A model generated the notes under the pieces. It was not told where the DNA came from. It ran no database searches and saw only the letters and a program-made list of their open reading frames with translations. From Apostichopus japonicus (Eukaryota > Echinodermata > Holothuroidea > Aspidochirotida > Stichopodidae), in assembly GCF_037975245.1 (NCBI RefSeq), contig NC_092567.1, positions 12,277,376 through 12,341,375 of the forward strand: a DNA stretch of 64,000 nt. The letters run 5' to 3'. The position numbers and the translations under genes are program-made. Shown in pieces: positions 24,997 through 37,258 of this stretch (its first letter is position 1; the number at the start of each line of letters is the position of its first letter).

Positions 24997-25135
24997 GACT
25001 AGTCTACCACTGCTATTCCTCTCGATTTTTTTAATTTCCAAACATATGATTTAGCGGATGTTCGGAAACACTTTTTGGCTCGCCTTTGGGGGGGGGCATG
25101 GCCCCCTTGCCCCCCCCCCCTTGGATCCGCCAGTG

Positions 25136-25143
25136 ATACTATA
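25136..25143. repeat. Right 8 bp target-site duplication of the outer hAT-like element
   Basis: ATACTATA, identical to 23195-23202. Confidence 0.85.
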
Positions 25144-27190
25144 CCGGTATAAAACTAACAATAACAAACTAAAAATTAAGTTGATGTAGAAAGACATTCG
25201 AGAAATTGTGGACGTCGGTGTTACGGTCTTTAATGTTTCCCTACGCAATTTAAATGTGTATTATTCACATTAGACTGGAAATGTATCCTTATTGCTCTTT
25301 GAATCGTGAAACTTTCTGTAAAGACAATTTCTCTGGTCCTGTCAATTGTGTATACTATCAATGTCATTCATGCTCTCTCCACAATTATCTTCCTAGTTCA
25401 CGGACACTTGTTTACCTTTTACCTTGTATAAGAAGCCGTTTCACACTTCCTGCACAGTTGAAATGCATGTAAACCTAAATTAATAGGATGTAGCTCACTG
25501 CGTCACTGAATTATACGCAGGTTACATCTAGGACTAGGGCTTCACTGTGTAATTCGGGGGAATGGTTGTGATTTCAGACCTAATTTAATACAGAAGAAAT
25601 TATAGCTAACGTTTATAATATTAATACTTTATACTAGGCATAGTCAATTACGACCACATATGAGGTTGTTTTGTGTTTCCTATAAAGCATATATCCCCAA
25701 ACTTCAAAGCGTACCTCTATTAAAGATGAAATAAACATATTCCAACAGGTACAAATAACTAACTTTGAAACTTTGCTTATAATAAGTAACCTAAGTTATA
25801 ATGTGATATGTCACTCCTCATTATAGTGAATAACCTTTTCTTTGATGTCATCGTATCGGTGTACATGTGTAATGGAAGCACACAACGGGTGATGTGTGTA
25901 CTATAAGGATTTGCAATATAGACGTGTAATAGTGTGCTGTTTATAACACACAAGTCGGAAACATTTCAGCCAAAATACAATCTACCAAATCCTCACAACT
26001 GAATGAATAATTATAACAGAAACTCTTTGTGATTGTCTCCGTTACATTGGGCGATGAATACCAGTGCTGCTTTGTTTAACTAACCGAGTTAGAAATAACA
26101 CCTAAATACCATTGTTGCTTGCTACCGTCATACATCATTGACTAAGACAGACTGCACACACTATAAAGGAATTGGTCGTGATTAGCTGGGTTGTACCAAT
26201 TTTTGCGTTTCTCCAAAGTAAAACTAATAATATGAACTTTACAAGGAAGTTCAAATGACTATGACGAGTAGAGGTTGGATTTAAGCAGTATTACTTTTTA
26301 AGGACAAATTTAATGTACATTTCTAAAAACCAATATTTTAACCGTTGGCTGTTATTCAAGCCATGTATAAATATAACAGAACTATGCACTGAATTGCTAA
26401 AACAGATGTACATTTGTTAAGACGTTGTCAATAGGCAATAGCATCGCTTCCATTATATACATCAGGCTAGCAAGACATGCCATCCTAACATATACCTATA
26501 CTTTACTGTATAACATGAACCTACCCAGCAATCGCTCCCCCCTCCCCACCCCCCCCCTTGAGTACCCCGAAAATTAAATCTAATTAAAAGCAGGAAGTAT
26601 CATCTAAAGCACTCTTTTCAGGTTGAAGAAAGCTAAGCGACCCTCCTCAATCTTCCTCCTGAAAGTTGGTCTGCCACGTACGGAGGCTGAATAAAGACAT
26701 AGGAAGGGGTAAAAAGGTTTACTTTTATCTTTAAATTTTGACTTTTAATCTCAAAATTTTGACTTTGAAAGTCAACATTTTGGCATTTTTTTGTGACTTT
26801 TGAACTCATAATTTGGAGATAAAAAAAGGTGAACAATTGTAAACTTAAAGTAAAAATTTTTGAGACAAAAATGTTGAGATTTTGGGACACCTTATTTTCT
26901 CACCTTGGTTCTTACTAAGTCAGCCAATATACGTAATACAATACTCTCATGATTGTTCACTTTCTGCAACGTGGGAGTCATTTTGGGCAAATATTTTCTT
27001 TGTACCTCATATCGCTTCGAAGTGTTATAATGTTCCTTTTGTGAGAAGTGCCCCTTTTAAAATTCTTCCCCCTCCCCTTCATATTCCAATTTCTGCTCTA
27101 TACATTACTGCTTAACTGTGGGATATATATTACTGTAGAGGTTAGGATTCCGCTTACCATGGGAACCCTATTGAACTGGTATAAGTTTTG
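25144..27190. other. Gene-free stretch
   Basis: No gene is supported. A poly-C segment lies at 26540-26560. From 26690 to 26880 the words TTTTGACTTT and AAAATTTTGAG recur in both senses as a low-complexity patch. Confidence 0.4.
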
Positions 27191-27220
27191 TATAGAGCAC
27201 TTTTACCGTTCTTCATCGGT

Positions 27221-27304
27221 CTATGGACGTAATATGTGATTCGTGTTAGTCGTGAATCTACTCTATGGACGTAATATGTGATTCGTGTTAGTCGTGAATC
27301 TATA
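27221..27304. repeat. Perfect 42 bp tandem duplication
   Basis: CTATGGACGTAATATGTGAT followed by TCGTGTTAGTCGTGAATCTA starts at 27221 and again at 27263 with essentially no differences, so it is a recent duplication. No coding consequence is seen. Confidence 0.85.
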
Positions 27305-27345
27305 TAGCGATTCCTGTGACAGAAAGAAGAAGAAGAAGAAACCAT

Positions 27346-27388
27346 AAGATACAAGACCCAGCCCGCACTTTGTGCATGGCTGGGTAAA
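27346..27388. other. Hairpin just before the second satellite-bearing element
   Basis: ACCCAGCC, then GCAC-TTT-GTGC, then GGCTGGGT forms a compact stem-loop (27357-27386) a few bases before the flank shared with the first GGAT array. It may mark the element boundary, but no counterpart was found at the first copy. Confidence 0.35.
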
Positions 27389-27476
27389 AAAATGGCTTCT
27401 GATCTTAAGACTAAGAAAATGTATGTGGTGACGATGGTTCAATTCAAACGTAATCTCTGTATGTATATACATTAAA
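27388..27476. repeat. Left flank shared with the first GGAT array
   Basis: AAAAATGGCTTCTGATCTTA and ATGTATGTGGTGACGATGGT match 18846-18945 with scattered substitutions. Confidence 0.75.
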
Positions 27477-28468
27477 TATGGATAGGATGGATGGATAAGA
27501 TGTATGGGATTGATCGGAAGGATGGATGGATAGGATGGATGGATACATATGATGGATAGGATGAATTTATAGGATGGATGGATAGATAGGATGGATAGGA
27601 TGGATGGTTAGGATGGATGGATAGAATAGATGTATAGTATGGATCGATATAATTTGATGGATAGGATGGATGGATGGATGGATGCATAATATGGATAGGA
27701 TGGATGGATATGATGGATGGATAGGATGTATGGATACGATGGAGAGGATGCATGGATAGGAAGGCGAGGATGGATAGATGGATATGATAGATGGATAGCA
27801 TGGATGTTTAGGATGGATGGGTAATATGGATAGGAAGGATGGATGGATAAGATGGATTGATAGGATGTATAGGATGGATTAATAGGATGGATAGGATGGA
27901 TATATATAATGGATAGATATGATATATGGATAGGATGAATGGATAAAATGGATGGATAGGATTAATAGGATGGATGGATAGGATGGATGGATGGATGAGA
28001 TGGATGGATTGGGTGGATATATACGATCAATGGCTAGGACGGATGGATAGGATGGATGGATAGGATGGGTATATAGGATTAATGTATAGGATGGATTGAT
28101 AGGATAGATGAATAGGATGGATAGAATAGATGGATAAGATGGATGGATAAGATTGATCGGATGGATGGAAAGGATGGATGGATAGGATGAATGGATGTGA
28201 TGAATTTATATGATGTATGGATAATCTGCATTCGATCGATGGAATGATTTGGATGTATAGGATGAATTGATATAATGGATGGATATTATGGATGGATAGG
28301 ATGGACAGGATGGATGTATAGGATGGATGGATATGATAGATGGATAAGATGGATGGATAGGATTGATCTGATAAGATCGCAATTGGATGGGTGTAAAGAA
28401 TGTGTAGCTATAATTGGATGGATAGGATGTATAGGATGGATGGATAGGATAGATGGATTAGATGGATC
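27477..28468. repeat. Second GGATGGATA satellite array, 1 kb
   Basis: Same unit vocabulary as the array at 18961-23194 and the same left flank. Its right border (near 28468) runs into unique sequence, so it shows an intact right boundary that the first copy lost to the hAT insertion. Confidence 0.92.
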
Positions 28469-28469
28469 A

Positions 28470-29375
28470 TTGTATACGCAGAGCCAATACAAAGTCCTAA
28501 CTGTATCTGTATTTCATAACGCTGTGTTTTGCCGTAAATTAATTAGATGACAGTTGAAAAAACTAGTGCATTTCCAATCGCCAATTTGGTATTGTTGAAA
28601 AAAGCATCATCTAGCCAATTTTACCTAAAAATGTGCATTTTTCTCCTGTAACTAGACATGAAAAAGGCGCAAAATTCAATGGAGATTTATCACAAAATAC
28701 GACAAAAATAGAACTTTTTACTGCTTTATTACGAAAATAAATGTTGTGAGATTAACCTTACCGCGTCATGGTGGCTGATGACGCCTTCTTTTGCATTATT
28801 CAAACATTTAAACCAGAGGGGTAGGTCGCAAGCAGTTTTGCAAAATTTCTTATGTCTGGCCTTCAGTTTTATGGGGGCGGGCTACAAGAAAACTGCTCTC
28901 TGAGCTCATTAACTCACTCGTTGAGGTCTGACTGTAGGCCTATGTCTACTTTGACCAAAACATGGGCTCGGCCTTTTTTCATTACAAAGATTTGAGATAC
29001 AACTGAGGGCGCTACTGGCAAATACCTCAGAATTATTTCAACCTGTCTAGCCTAACTGCTTCCTAAGCTAGTAACTAGTAGTACAAGTAGGTGTATAAGC
29101 CCCAAAGTCTTAGGTTGTCCACTACTGGATGTCACCTACAATAAACGATATTCAGTGCTAGCGAACAAGAATTTAATCGTCATCCGTCACATAACGAACA
29201 CATATTCGATCCCGTAGTAGTATCCAGTGATAGTAGTACTATATAGCAGTACTATCCAGTGATAGTAGGCTAATCATATAATATATCACACGCTAGGACC
29301 TAAACTGTTTGAAACGTGGTAACGAACTTAGCCGATTATACTATCTCTGTACAGCCTTAGTACTGTACAGTACAG
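28470..29375. other. Gene-free stretch
   Basis: No supported feature. Short AGTACTATATAG/CAGTGATAGTAG repeats occur near 29215-29265. Confidence 0.4.
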
Positions 29376-29378
29376 TAT

Positions 29379-29600
29379 TGCGAAGTTCGGAACACTGCGA
29401 AGTTCGGACACCCCTAAGAAATGCACGATTTTACCCTGATAACCTACAGCAAGAGCCAATTTCACGAAAAACTACGAAGCTGCAGCTATTTCCTCTCCAA
29501 AATAACCTGTGTGCTAGCAAGTACTTACATATTTGTCTCTAAAAGGAAGTTATAGTTTTGGGGTTGTTTAAATCTTAGGTGTCCGAACTTCGAAGTGTCC
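29379..29600. mobile_element. Short inverted-repeat element (possible MITE)
   Basis: GCGAAGTTCGGACACCCCTA at 29397 is matched in reverse by TTAGGTGTCCGAACTTCGAA at 29575. A second GCGAAGTTCGGAACA copy lies just outside on the left (29380). The arms are about 25-35 bases with small differences and enclose about 160 bases. No target duplication was resolved. Confidence 0.5.
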
Positions 29601-29836
29601 ATGCTACTGCAATTCGACCATTTCTCTGCAAACCCTAACTTCACATAAAGCTGCCAAAAATGCATCAAATCAGTCAAAATCTTTGAAAAGTTTCAAATGA
29701 AAAACATATTGTTACCTTATAGAGCCTAGATGATAAACTTCCGCAGGGAAATTGAATCAACAGTAAAAAGATAGTTTTGGATTCGTAAACGTTAATTAGA
29801 TTTCGTTTACGAACCATTTTGTGAATGGTCCTGGCC

Positions 29837-30624
29837 GCGTAATTTTTTTTCCTAGGAGGGTTAGGGGCAATTATCATATATAGGCGTATCCAGACCCTCG
29901 CGCATGCGTGTTACTCGTAAAAAGTTTTATGGCTAGTAGTAGTACATACAGTGTGTGCGACGCGATTCAAATTTTGCACATGTATACGTATATGCGTTCA
30001 TGCAGCGATGGAGACCTGTTCGACTGACACCCAGATTTTAGACACAATGTACGGATTTCATATGTTGTCATCAATGTGCGCGACGGACATTAATTTAATG
30101 GTTTGGTTAATGTTAATCTGCTAGCATACATTACATGCATTTCTAGCTTCACGGTAAACTTTAATGTTACGGTAAACATTAAAATTCTATACATGATACT
30201 AATATAGTAGGCCAACATACAAAATTAAGCCTGCTTTTATGAACTATCAGTTCTATCAGATATTACTATCAGATATTAAATCACCAGCCGCAGACTATTA
30301 AGTCCCCTACATTAGCCACAACATCTCCAGAAAATTAATAATTGAAGTGACGATTTGATCGCGCTTTAATTTGTATTTCTTTAGCTTGCGTCCCATCACT
30401 TATATTATTCAATTCTCACTTGGTAATCCTTGGCCAAAAAGCAACTGCATTACGTGTAAATCTGTATAGCGGAGATCTTGCTTTGTACAGCGTACATAGT
30501 GCCCACACGTGTATTACAGCGATCAATGAGTAACGCGTGTGTATGAGTAACACGCATGCGCGAGGGTTTGGATACGCCTATATATGATAATTGCCCCTAA
30601 CCCTCCTAGGAAAAAAAATTACGC
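29837..30624. mobile_element. MULE-like MITE with 80 bp inverted repeats
   Basis: The left arm 29837-29916 and right arm 30545-30624 are inverted copies over 80 bases with a single mismatch, starting GCGTAATTTTTTTTCC. They are flanked by an exact 9 bp duplication, GTCCTGGCC (29828-29836 and 30625-30633). Long terminal repeats with a 9 bp target duplication are the signature of Mutator-like elements. The 628 bp interior encodes nothing recognisable, so it is non-autonomous. The near-identity of the arms suggests recent mobility or gene conversion. Confidence 0.85.
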
Positions 30625-30633
30625 GTCCTGGCC

Positions 30634-31285
30634 ACAAAATTTTACGGGATTCTTACCCTCAACTTCATGGAGTTTGGAAAGCGGAAATTGCAAATAAATC
30701 AGTTCATATCCCTACACTAGTTTGGAGTGCCCTAATTGCAAATAAACGAGTGCATATCCCGTCCTACACTAGCATCTTTTGAGGGAAAAAAAGTTTGTAT
30801 TAAAGTACCTTTGTTAACAGGTACTTGTGGTTACGAGTCATGCAATTGACTAGTTTTGCATAATTCTACTAGGTAAAGTCAACTGATATTCTTATAATCC
30901 TTGTTTGTGAATGTATATAGTGCTCTGATCTTAGCTGGTGATGTCACTAATCATCCTTTGCGAGATGGACACCAGTCTATTGCAGAGTACCGATGGAGAT
31001 GCAGCCTATAGATGTATCTATTATTGTTTGTCCCGAACATATTTAGTTATATAGAGGCATAGTAACTGGGAGAGAGGGGGAGGGGCGGGGACGTCTTCAT
31101 AACGGTTATGGTACGGTATCATGGATAGGCCTACGTGGTAGGCTTACGTGGGCTTGTTATTCACGTTCTACTTGCCAGATATAAACTTTATTGAGAAAAT
31201 GATTGATAGAATTGGGACAGGGCCCACCTTCACGGGTCACTTCTCGCATAACGAACGGGATTTCTCCGCGACGGAATACCTCGCG
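30634..31285. other. Gene-free stretch
   Basis: No supported feature. Two imperfect copies of TGGAGT...AATTGCAAATAAA...CATATCCC lie at 30668-30770. Confidence 0.4.
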
Positions 31286-31292
31286 ACGAAAT

Positions 31293-31425
31293 GAATTTGG
31301 ATAACCGAATGAACTTGGACAACGGAATGAAATTGAAGAACGGAGTGAAATTAGACGACGGGAGTTTCCTCGAATGCAACTTAAGTTTCCGCGATGGCAA
31401 CCTAAGTTTTCGCGACGGCAACATA
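31293..31425. repeat. Codon-length minisatellite (18 bp, then 21 bp period)
   Basis: GAA(T/C)TTGGA-type units start at 31293, 31311, 31329 and 31347 (period 18). They are followed by two 21-base units containing AAGTTTCCGCGATGGCAACC. Periods divisible by three keep several frames open (for example MNLDNRMNLDNG on plus), which creates long but unsupported ORFs on both strands. Confidence 0.65.
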
Positions 31426-31799
31426 TTCTGCAACTGTAACATAAATCATAAATGTGGTACAAACGGCGTGCATTACGATTGACCTTAACCTTTGACGTTG
31501 AATTTATGAAACGCCTAACCATGTTTTTACATAAAGTTTACCTTCCGCTCGCACACATAAACTGTATGCTTGTTCAAGCCTCAAGGTACGGTAGGTGCTT
31601 GCAAACTATGGTTCGTTAATATGCAGCCATTATTTTACGCGCTGGTACTGTACCAACATGATCTTTCCGTGTTCGCTTTCTCTACTTATATGCTTCAAAA
31701 CACTGGTACTTACATCTTGATAATTCGAGTTGGTAACTATAAGTTGAACACAGGTAAGTGTTTATCATTTTATTTATTAATTAATATCTAGGAGACTAG

Positions 31800-33655
31800 G
31801 ACTTCAATAATTTGACTATTAGTATTATTATCATATTAAATGTCTTCTACAGTACAACTAATAGTACAAGTACAGTACTAGTGTAGCCTGTAGGACAAGC
31901 GTAAGTACGTTACTAGTAATACTAAACGGAAGCTATGTGTGTCGACCATAGTCTTCAGAACGATGTTAATATGGTTGCCCTACAAAATTTCATGATAGCG
32001 TTGAAATATTGTAAACCACCATATTGAATTAATTCAACTATCACTGTTCAGAACCGTAACTGTGTATAGCAAAGGCTTCACAGTTAATGCACCTTCGTTA
32101 TTGACGCACCTTCAAAATCAAATATTACTAGCAACATACAGCAGGCAACCTAGCCTAAACTGTTTGCAGCAAAGAAGAGTTACATATTTGATGAGTTTTA
32201 TTCCATTTCAGTTATATGCTGATCAAATTGTGGTTTTCTAAGCTTTCAACATCCTCCCCCCAGTTTTGCACATGTTTTTGGCATTTGGAAATCTTACTCT
32301 CAAATAAAACCCAAAATTACCTCAGGACAACATACAAATTACGATACCATTAGTACATTACCACATACCACTACTCTCTGGGCCCTGACCTGTCTGAGCT
32401 AAGACTAGTCTCAGAGCATAGTAAACAGTATCCAAAGTCAATGGATGTATGTACTTAGGCCTACACTTCAGTTAGCTTATCAACGAATGTGTTAATTTAG
32501 GGGTATGAAAGAACTAGACATGGCAGACATTTTGTAGTCAAATTCTGCTCAATTGGTCTTGCATATTGGCACAGAACAATTAATATTTTGAGATCATTAG
32601 CATTCCTATCTTAAAGGGGAGTGGGGTAGCGGCAGGAACCAAGGTGAGTGCAGATTTTGCATATACAATGTACGGAATCAATTATTTTCTCTTTTTTGGC
32701 CACCTTAGTACTGCCCAGTAGTTTAGCTACTGTATTACTCTGCAATGAATTTGGCAGTCAATGTTCTGTAAAATTCTGTACACCAAGTGCTTTTGAGAAG
32801 CAGAAATACATGTAAGCCTATCACATGTAGGTTAACTTGAGCAATAATGGTAGTTGAAGTAAACTATGTGCAGGTCTAAACATTACAGGTGCTCTATGAT
32901 TATATATGTGTCTAACACAATCAGTGGTCAAAATGCTAGGCCTGGGCAACACTACCTAGGCATCTGTTTATAGCATTAGCAAACTGGCAACTATATAAGG
33001 CTAATCATACCAGCATGAGTACTCAAGAATCAAGTGTAATATTATTGTTGCTACTGAGCTTATCATTGCTACAGTACCATTTACTGTAGGTCCTGAGGTA
33101 GTTTCCAGTTACAGTTTCCAGGCTGGGTCAACCACATTTCATGTATTTTGAATACACTTATTCCAAGTTTACTGAGCTATCCTTACAACAAAATGTCATG
33201 TACATTGATTACTGTTGCTTAGCAAGCTTCGTGAAACTAGTGTCAAACACTCATATATCTATATAGGACCTACAGTAGCTTTAAGTCGTATATAACTTTA
33301 ATATGAGTAAATAGCTCACTTTGTGACATTAATAGGACCCCAACAGGGTCCATCCCAGTAATCTCAGGTCTAAAAGTCTAAATTTTGACCAAATACTCAT
33401 TTAAGACAACAGAAATCACTAAAGCGTGATATCACAGAACTTCATTCCTGAAATATCAATTGCTACACTATATATGCTTTTAGCATTTAAGCATTTAAGC
33501 CATTAACATACTGGATTTCAGCCAAATTGCGAAAAATCACAATTTTGCATAAAGGTTTGGTCAATTAATTGCTCCCATTGACTTGCACTACGTAGGCTAA
33601 TTGAGCTGCGATACCTGTACTATTTGTAATATGTTGCATATCTGTTAGCAGTCCT
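31800..33655. other. Gene-free stretch
   Basis: No supported gene, RNA or mobile element recognised. Confidence 0.4.
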
Positions 33656-33659
33656 GTCT

Positions 33660-34700
33660 CCTATATATTAGCATGTATGATAGCATACATACATGGCATG
33701 AATGTTAGCATACATGTATGATAGCATACATGTTAGCTTGTAGGCTATGTAAGCAGTATGATACCATACATGTATGTTAGCATGAATGTTAGCATGTATG
33801 TTAGCATGTATGCTAGCATGTATGTAAGCATGTATGATAGCATACTGTACATGTATGTTAGTATGTATGATTGCAAGTATGTTAGCCTGTATGTAAGCCT
33901 GCTTGTTAGCCTGTATGTTTGTGTGTTTGTTAGTGTGTATGCTACCGTGTATGTTAGCGTGTATGTTAGCATGTTATAACCAGTATGATAGCATGTATGT
34001 CAGGCTGTATGTTAGCCTGTTTTTTAGCATACATGTAAGTTAGCATACATGTAAGTTAGCATGTATGTGAGCATACATGTATGTTAGCATGTACTGTATG
34101 ATAGCATGAATGTTAGCATGTGTGTTAGCATGGATGATAGCATGTATGTCAGCATGCATGATAGCATACATGTATGTTAGTATGTATGATAGCAAGTATG
34201 TTAGCCTGTATGTAAGCCTGCTTGTTAGCCTATATGTTAGCATGTTTGTTAGTGTGTATGCTAGCGTGTATGTTAGCATGTTATAAGCAGTATGATAGCG
34301 TGTATGTCAGGCTGTATGTTAGCCTGTTTTTAGCATAATGTAAGTTAGCATACATGTTAGCATACATGTATACATATATGTTAGCTTGAAGGCTATGTTA
34401 GCATGTAAGATAGCAAGTATGTTAGCATGTATGTTAGCAAACATACATGTAAGCATATACAGTATGTTAGCATGTATGATAGCATACATGTATGTTAGTG
34501 TGTATGATAGCAAGTATGTTAGCCTGTTTGTTAGCCTGTATGTTAGCATGTTAAAAGCTGGTAGCATCTATGTCAGGCTGTCAGTCTGTTTGCTAGCATA
34601 CTGTACATGTTGTATGTTAGCATGTATGTTAGCATGAGCATATGTAAGTTAGCATACTGTACATTAGCATGTATGTTAGCATGCTATAAGCAACATGAAG
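33660..34700. repeat. TTAGCATGTATG minisatellite with ~318 bp higher-order unit
   Basis: The basic unit is ATGTATGTTAGC (12 bases, with variants such as ATGATAGC and ACATGTA). A longer block beginning TGTATGTTAG(T) and containing GCAAGTATGTTAGCCTGTAT starts at 33852, 34171 and 34489, spacings of 319 and 318. This shows higher-order amplification. Open frames through it (MYVSMYVS on plus, MLTYMLTY on minus) are repeat artefacts. Confidence 0.9.
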
Positions 34701-34716
34701 GACTTAAACACTTTTT

Positions 34717-35760
34717 GGTTCCTTGCTTTAGCAAAAGGAACCTATGTACATAGTCAACTAGATCTGCCATAGTGAGAGGGTGTGCCCTATTGTTCTCAGT
34801 GCCTGTAAAGGTCACCAAAGGTCAGTTAGGGGCCAAAAACCAAAACGATAAACAAGCAATAACTCCCATTGACAGGGTGCGACATGATTGTTATTTTGGA
34901 ACTTGTAATATAATGTATACTTGTAAATAACGTAGGGGATAATTTTTCAACTTAACAGTGGTGTGATCCAAGGTCAACAAAGGTCAGTTAGGGGTCAAAA
35001 ACAGGTGTTTTTGTGATAACTTGAGAACAAAATGTCCGTCAAGGTTGGGAGTTACACTAAATGTAATCCAATAGTGGACCCGCATCTTTGTGACCGTTGA
35101 CCTTAGGTTGACCTCTGGTGACCTGTATAAGCTTCTTTAGTTGTTTGAATTTCTTGTGGCCATCCAGATCATAAATGGTCTTTCGATCAAAAATGTCCAT
35201 GGGTTGACCCCTGTGCGACCTTCAGGTGCAAAGTTGACAGATACAATTAAGTTTTTTTTTATTTTTTTTTTTTTTAAATATATGCTCTATTTAGGAGATA
35301 TATACAGGACAAAATAAAAAAAAACAAGTTTGTCAATATTTAACTATATGATAGAGTTATACATGCTCTAAAGAAGAAACTAACTCCCGCTTCGATCGGA
35401 CACCCGGTTCGTAAGTTATGAGGTGCCAAAGGTTGGATTTGATACCTTTTTAGCAATAACATTGTGTGTGTACATTGGAGTTCATAACAATTTTAGGATG
35501 AAGTGCACATCAAAGGGAACATTTTTCATAAAAACTGTCATGCTATCCAAGATCATTCAAGGTCTCTTATGGACAAAAACCTGCCCACTGATGGGGTGCA
35601 ATACGGTAAAAAAAAGGTCACTTATGGGTCAAAAACTCAGTCTCCAAACTGATAAAAATTGTCCATGGTTGATCCCTGTGCCACCTTCATGCGCAAAGTT
35701 ATCAGAGGTCAAGGTTTTGTTTAGTTTTGAGAGGTGGATCTCATGACCTACTGTAGGAAT
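34717..35760. repeat. GGTTCCTTGC family element, copy 1
   Basis: It begins with a hairpin (GGTTCCTTGC, loop, GCAAAAGGAACC). It continues with AAATGTCCGTCAAGGTTGGG, TGTAATCCAATAGTGGACC, GACCTTAGGTTGACCTCTGG and TTGACCCCTGTGCGACCTTC, all matched in order in the copy at 60817-61427. Non-coding. It starts immediately after the TTAGCATG minisatellite. Confidence 0.7.
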
Positions 35761-35799
35761 ATACAGTAAAAGTAATACTTATAGGTGTCTACAGGTGCA

Positions 35800-37258
35800 G
35801 TGCTGTACCCATTGACTACTGGAAATGTACATGTATATATGTACAGTATACTCCAGTAGTCTATGAGTACGGCAATGCCCCCTTACACACCAAGAGCCTG
35901 TACAGTATTACCTTAAGTATAACTGTAGACACTACAGTCTTAGTCATTGATAATATTGCACTGCTCAGGACTTACACACACAGAAGTATGACTTTACTGT
36001 ATAACTGTAGACACTAAAGTAGTCATCGGCTACTACACTACCTCTAACAAACCCACAGGTATTTCTGTATAACTTTACATACTGTACTACAGTAGTCATT
36101 GAGAACTGCACTGCTCTTTGCACACCCAGAGGTGCTACTTTACCTATAACTGTAGACAATACAGTAGTCATTCAGTACTGCACTGCCCCCTTACACACCC
36201 AGAGGTATTTACTTACTTGTACAGTACATTAGTCATTGAGTACTGCACTGCCCCATAACACACCCAGAGGTATTTACTGTATAACTGTACTTACTATCCA
36301 GTACTGCACTGTTCCATTGCGCACCCAGAGGAATTACTGTACCTTACTGTATAACTGTAGACACTACAGTACTTAGTCATTGAATACTGCACTACCCCCT
36401 AACACACCCACAGGTATTTCTTTCAGGAACTTTACATACTACAGTAGTCATTGAGTACTGCACTGCTCTTTGCACACCGCCCAGAGGTATTACTTCACTG
36501 TTTAACTGTAGACACTACAGTATGTAGTCATTGAGTACTGCACTGCCCCCTAACACACCCAGAGGTATGACTTTACTGTTTAACTGTAGACACTATGTAC
36601 AGTAGTCATTGAGTACTGCACTGCTCCCTAACAAACCCACAGGTATTTCTTTCCTGTATAACTTTACATACTGTACTCACAGTAGTCATTGAGAACTGCA
36701 CTGCTCCTTGCACACCCAGAGGTATTACTTAACTGTATATTGTACCTATTGTACTACAGTAGTCATTCAGTACTGCTCTGCTCTTTGCACACCCAGAGGT
36801 ATTACTTTACTGTATAACTATATAGACGCTACAGTAGTCATTGAGTACTGCACTACTTCTTACACACCCAGAGGTATTACTTTACTGTATAAATGTTGAT
36901 ACTACAGTAGTCATCGAGTGCTGTACTGCTCCCCTACACACCCAGAGGTAATACTTTACTGTATAACTGTAGACACTACAGTAATCATTGAGTACTTTAC
37001 TGCTCCCTTTCACACACATCTCAGGTCTTATTTTACTGTATAACTTTAGATACTTGTAGTCATTGAGTACTGAACTGCTCCAGTTGCACACCCAGAGGTA
37101 TTACATAACTTTATAATTTTCCTACTACTCTTTGAGTGCTGCACTACTCCTTGCACACCAAGATGTTTTACTTTACTGTATAACTGTAGACATTACAGTA
37201 CCATTGAGTAAGTGCACTGCTCCCTTTCACACCCAGAGGTATTACTTTATATGAATGG
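35800..37258. repeat. Variable-period (about 60-83 bp) minisatellite upstream of the receptor gene
   Basis: About twenty units contain CACACCCAGAGGTATTACTT, TACTGTATAACTGTAGACAC, TACAGTAGTCATTGAGTACT and GCACTGC. Successive CACCCAGAGG words at 36196, 36261, 36322, 36405 and 36556 show the uneven spacing. No coding frame persists. It ends about 180 bases before the Ig-like exon. Confidence 0.88.

Larger units (their letters stand above)
23203..25135. mobile_element. Outer hAT-like non-autonomous transposon (1.93 kb)
   Basis: Terminal inverted repeats CACTGGCGGATCCA (left, from 23203) and TGGATCCGCCAGTG (right, to 25135) are perfect over 14 bases. They are flanked by identical 8 bp duplications ATACTATA. 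It inserted at, or defines, the right edge of the GGAT satellite. No transposase frame is present. Part of its length is two further insertions (23913-24996 and 24229-24616). Without them it would be about 840 bases. Subterminal poly-G/poly-C tracts are present at the right end. Confidence 0.85.

Noticed and set aside
27472-28550. ORFs in the second GGAT array
   Set aside because: Same low-complexity artefact as in the first array.
31157-31522. A 121-codon minus-strand ORF
   Set aside because: Most of it is the 18/21 bp minisatellite, whose periodicity keeps frames open on both strands.
33745-34637. ORFs reading MYVSMYVS or MLTYMLTY
   Set aside because: Direct products of the 12 bp TTAGCATGTATG repeat on each strand, with no independent support.
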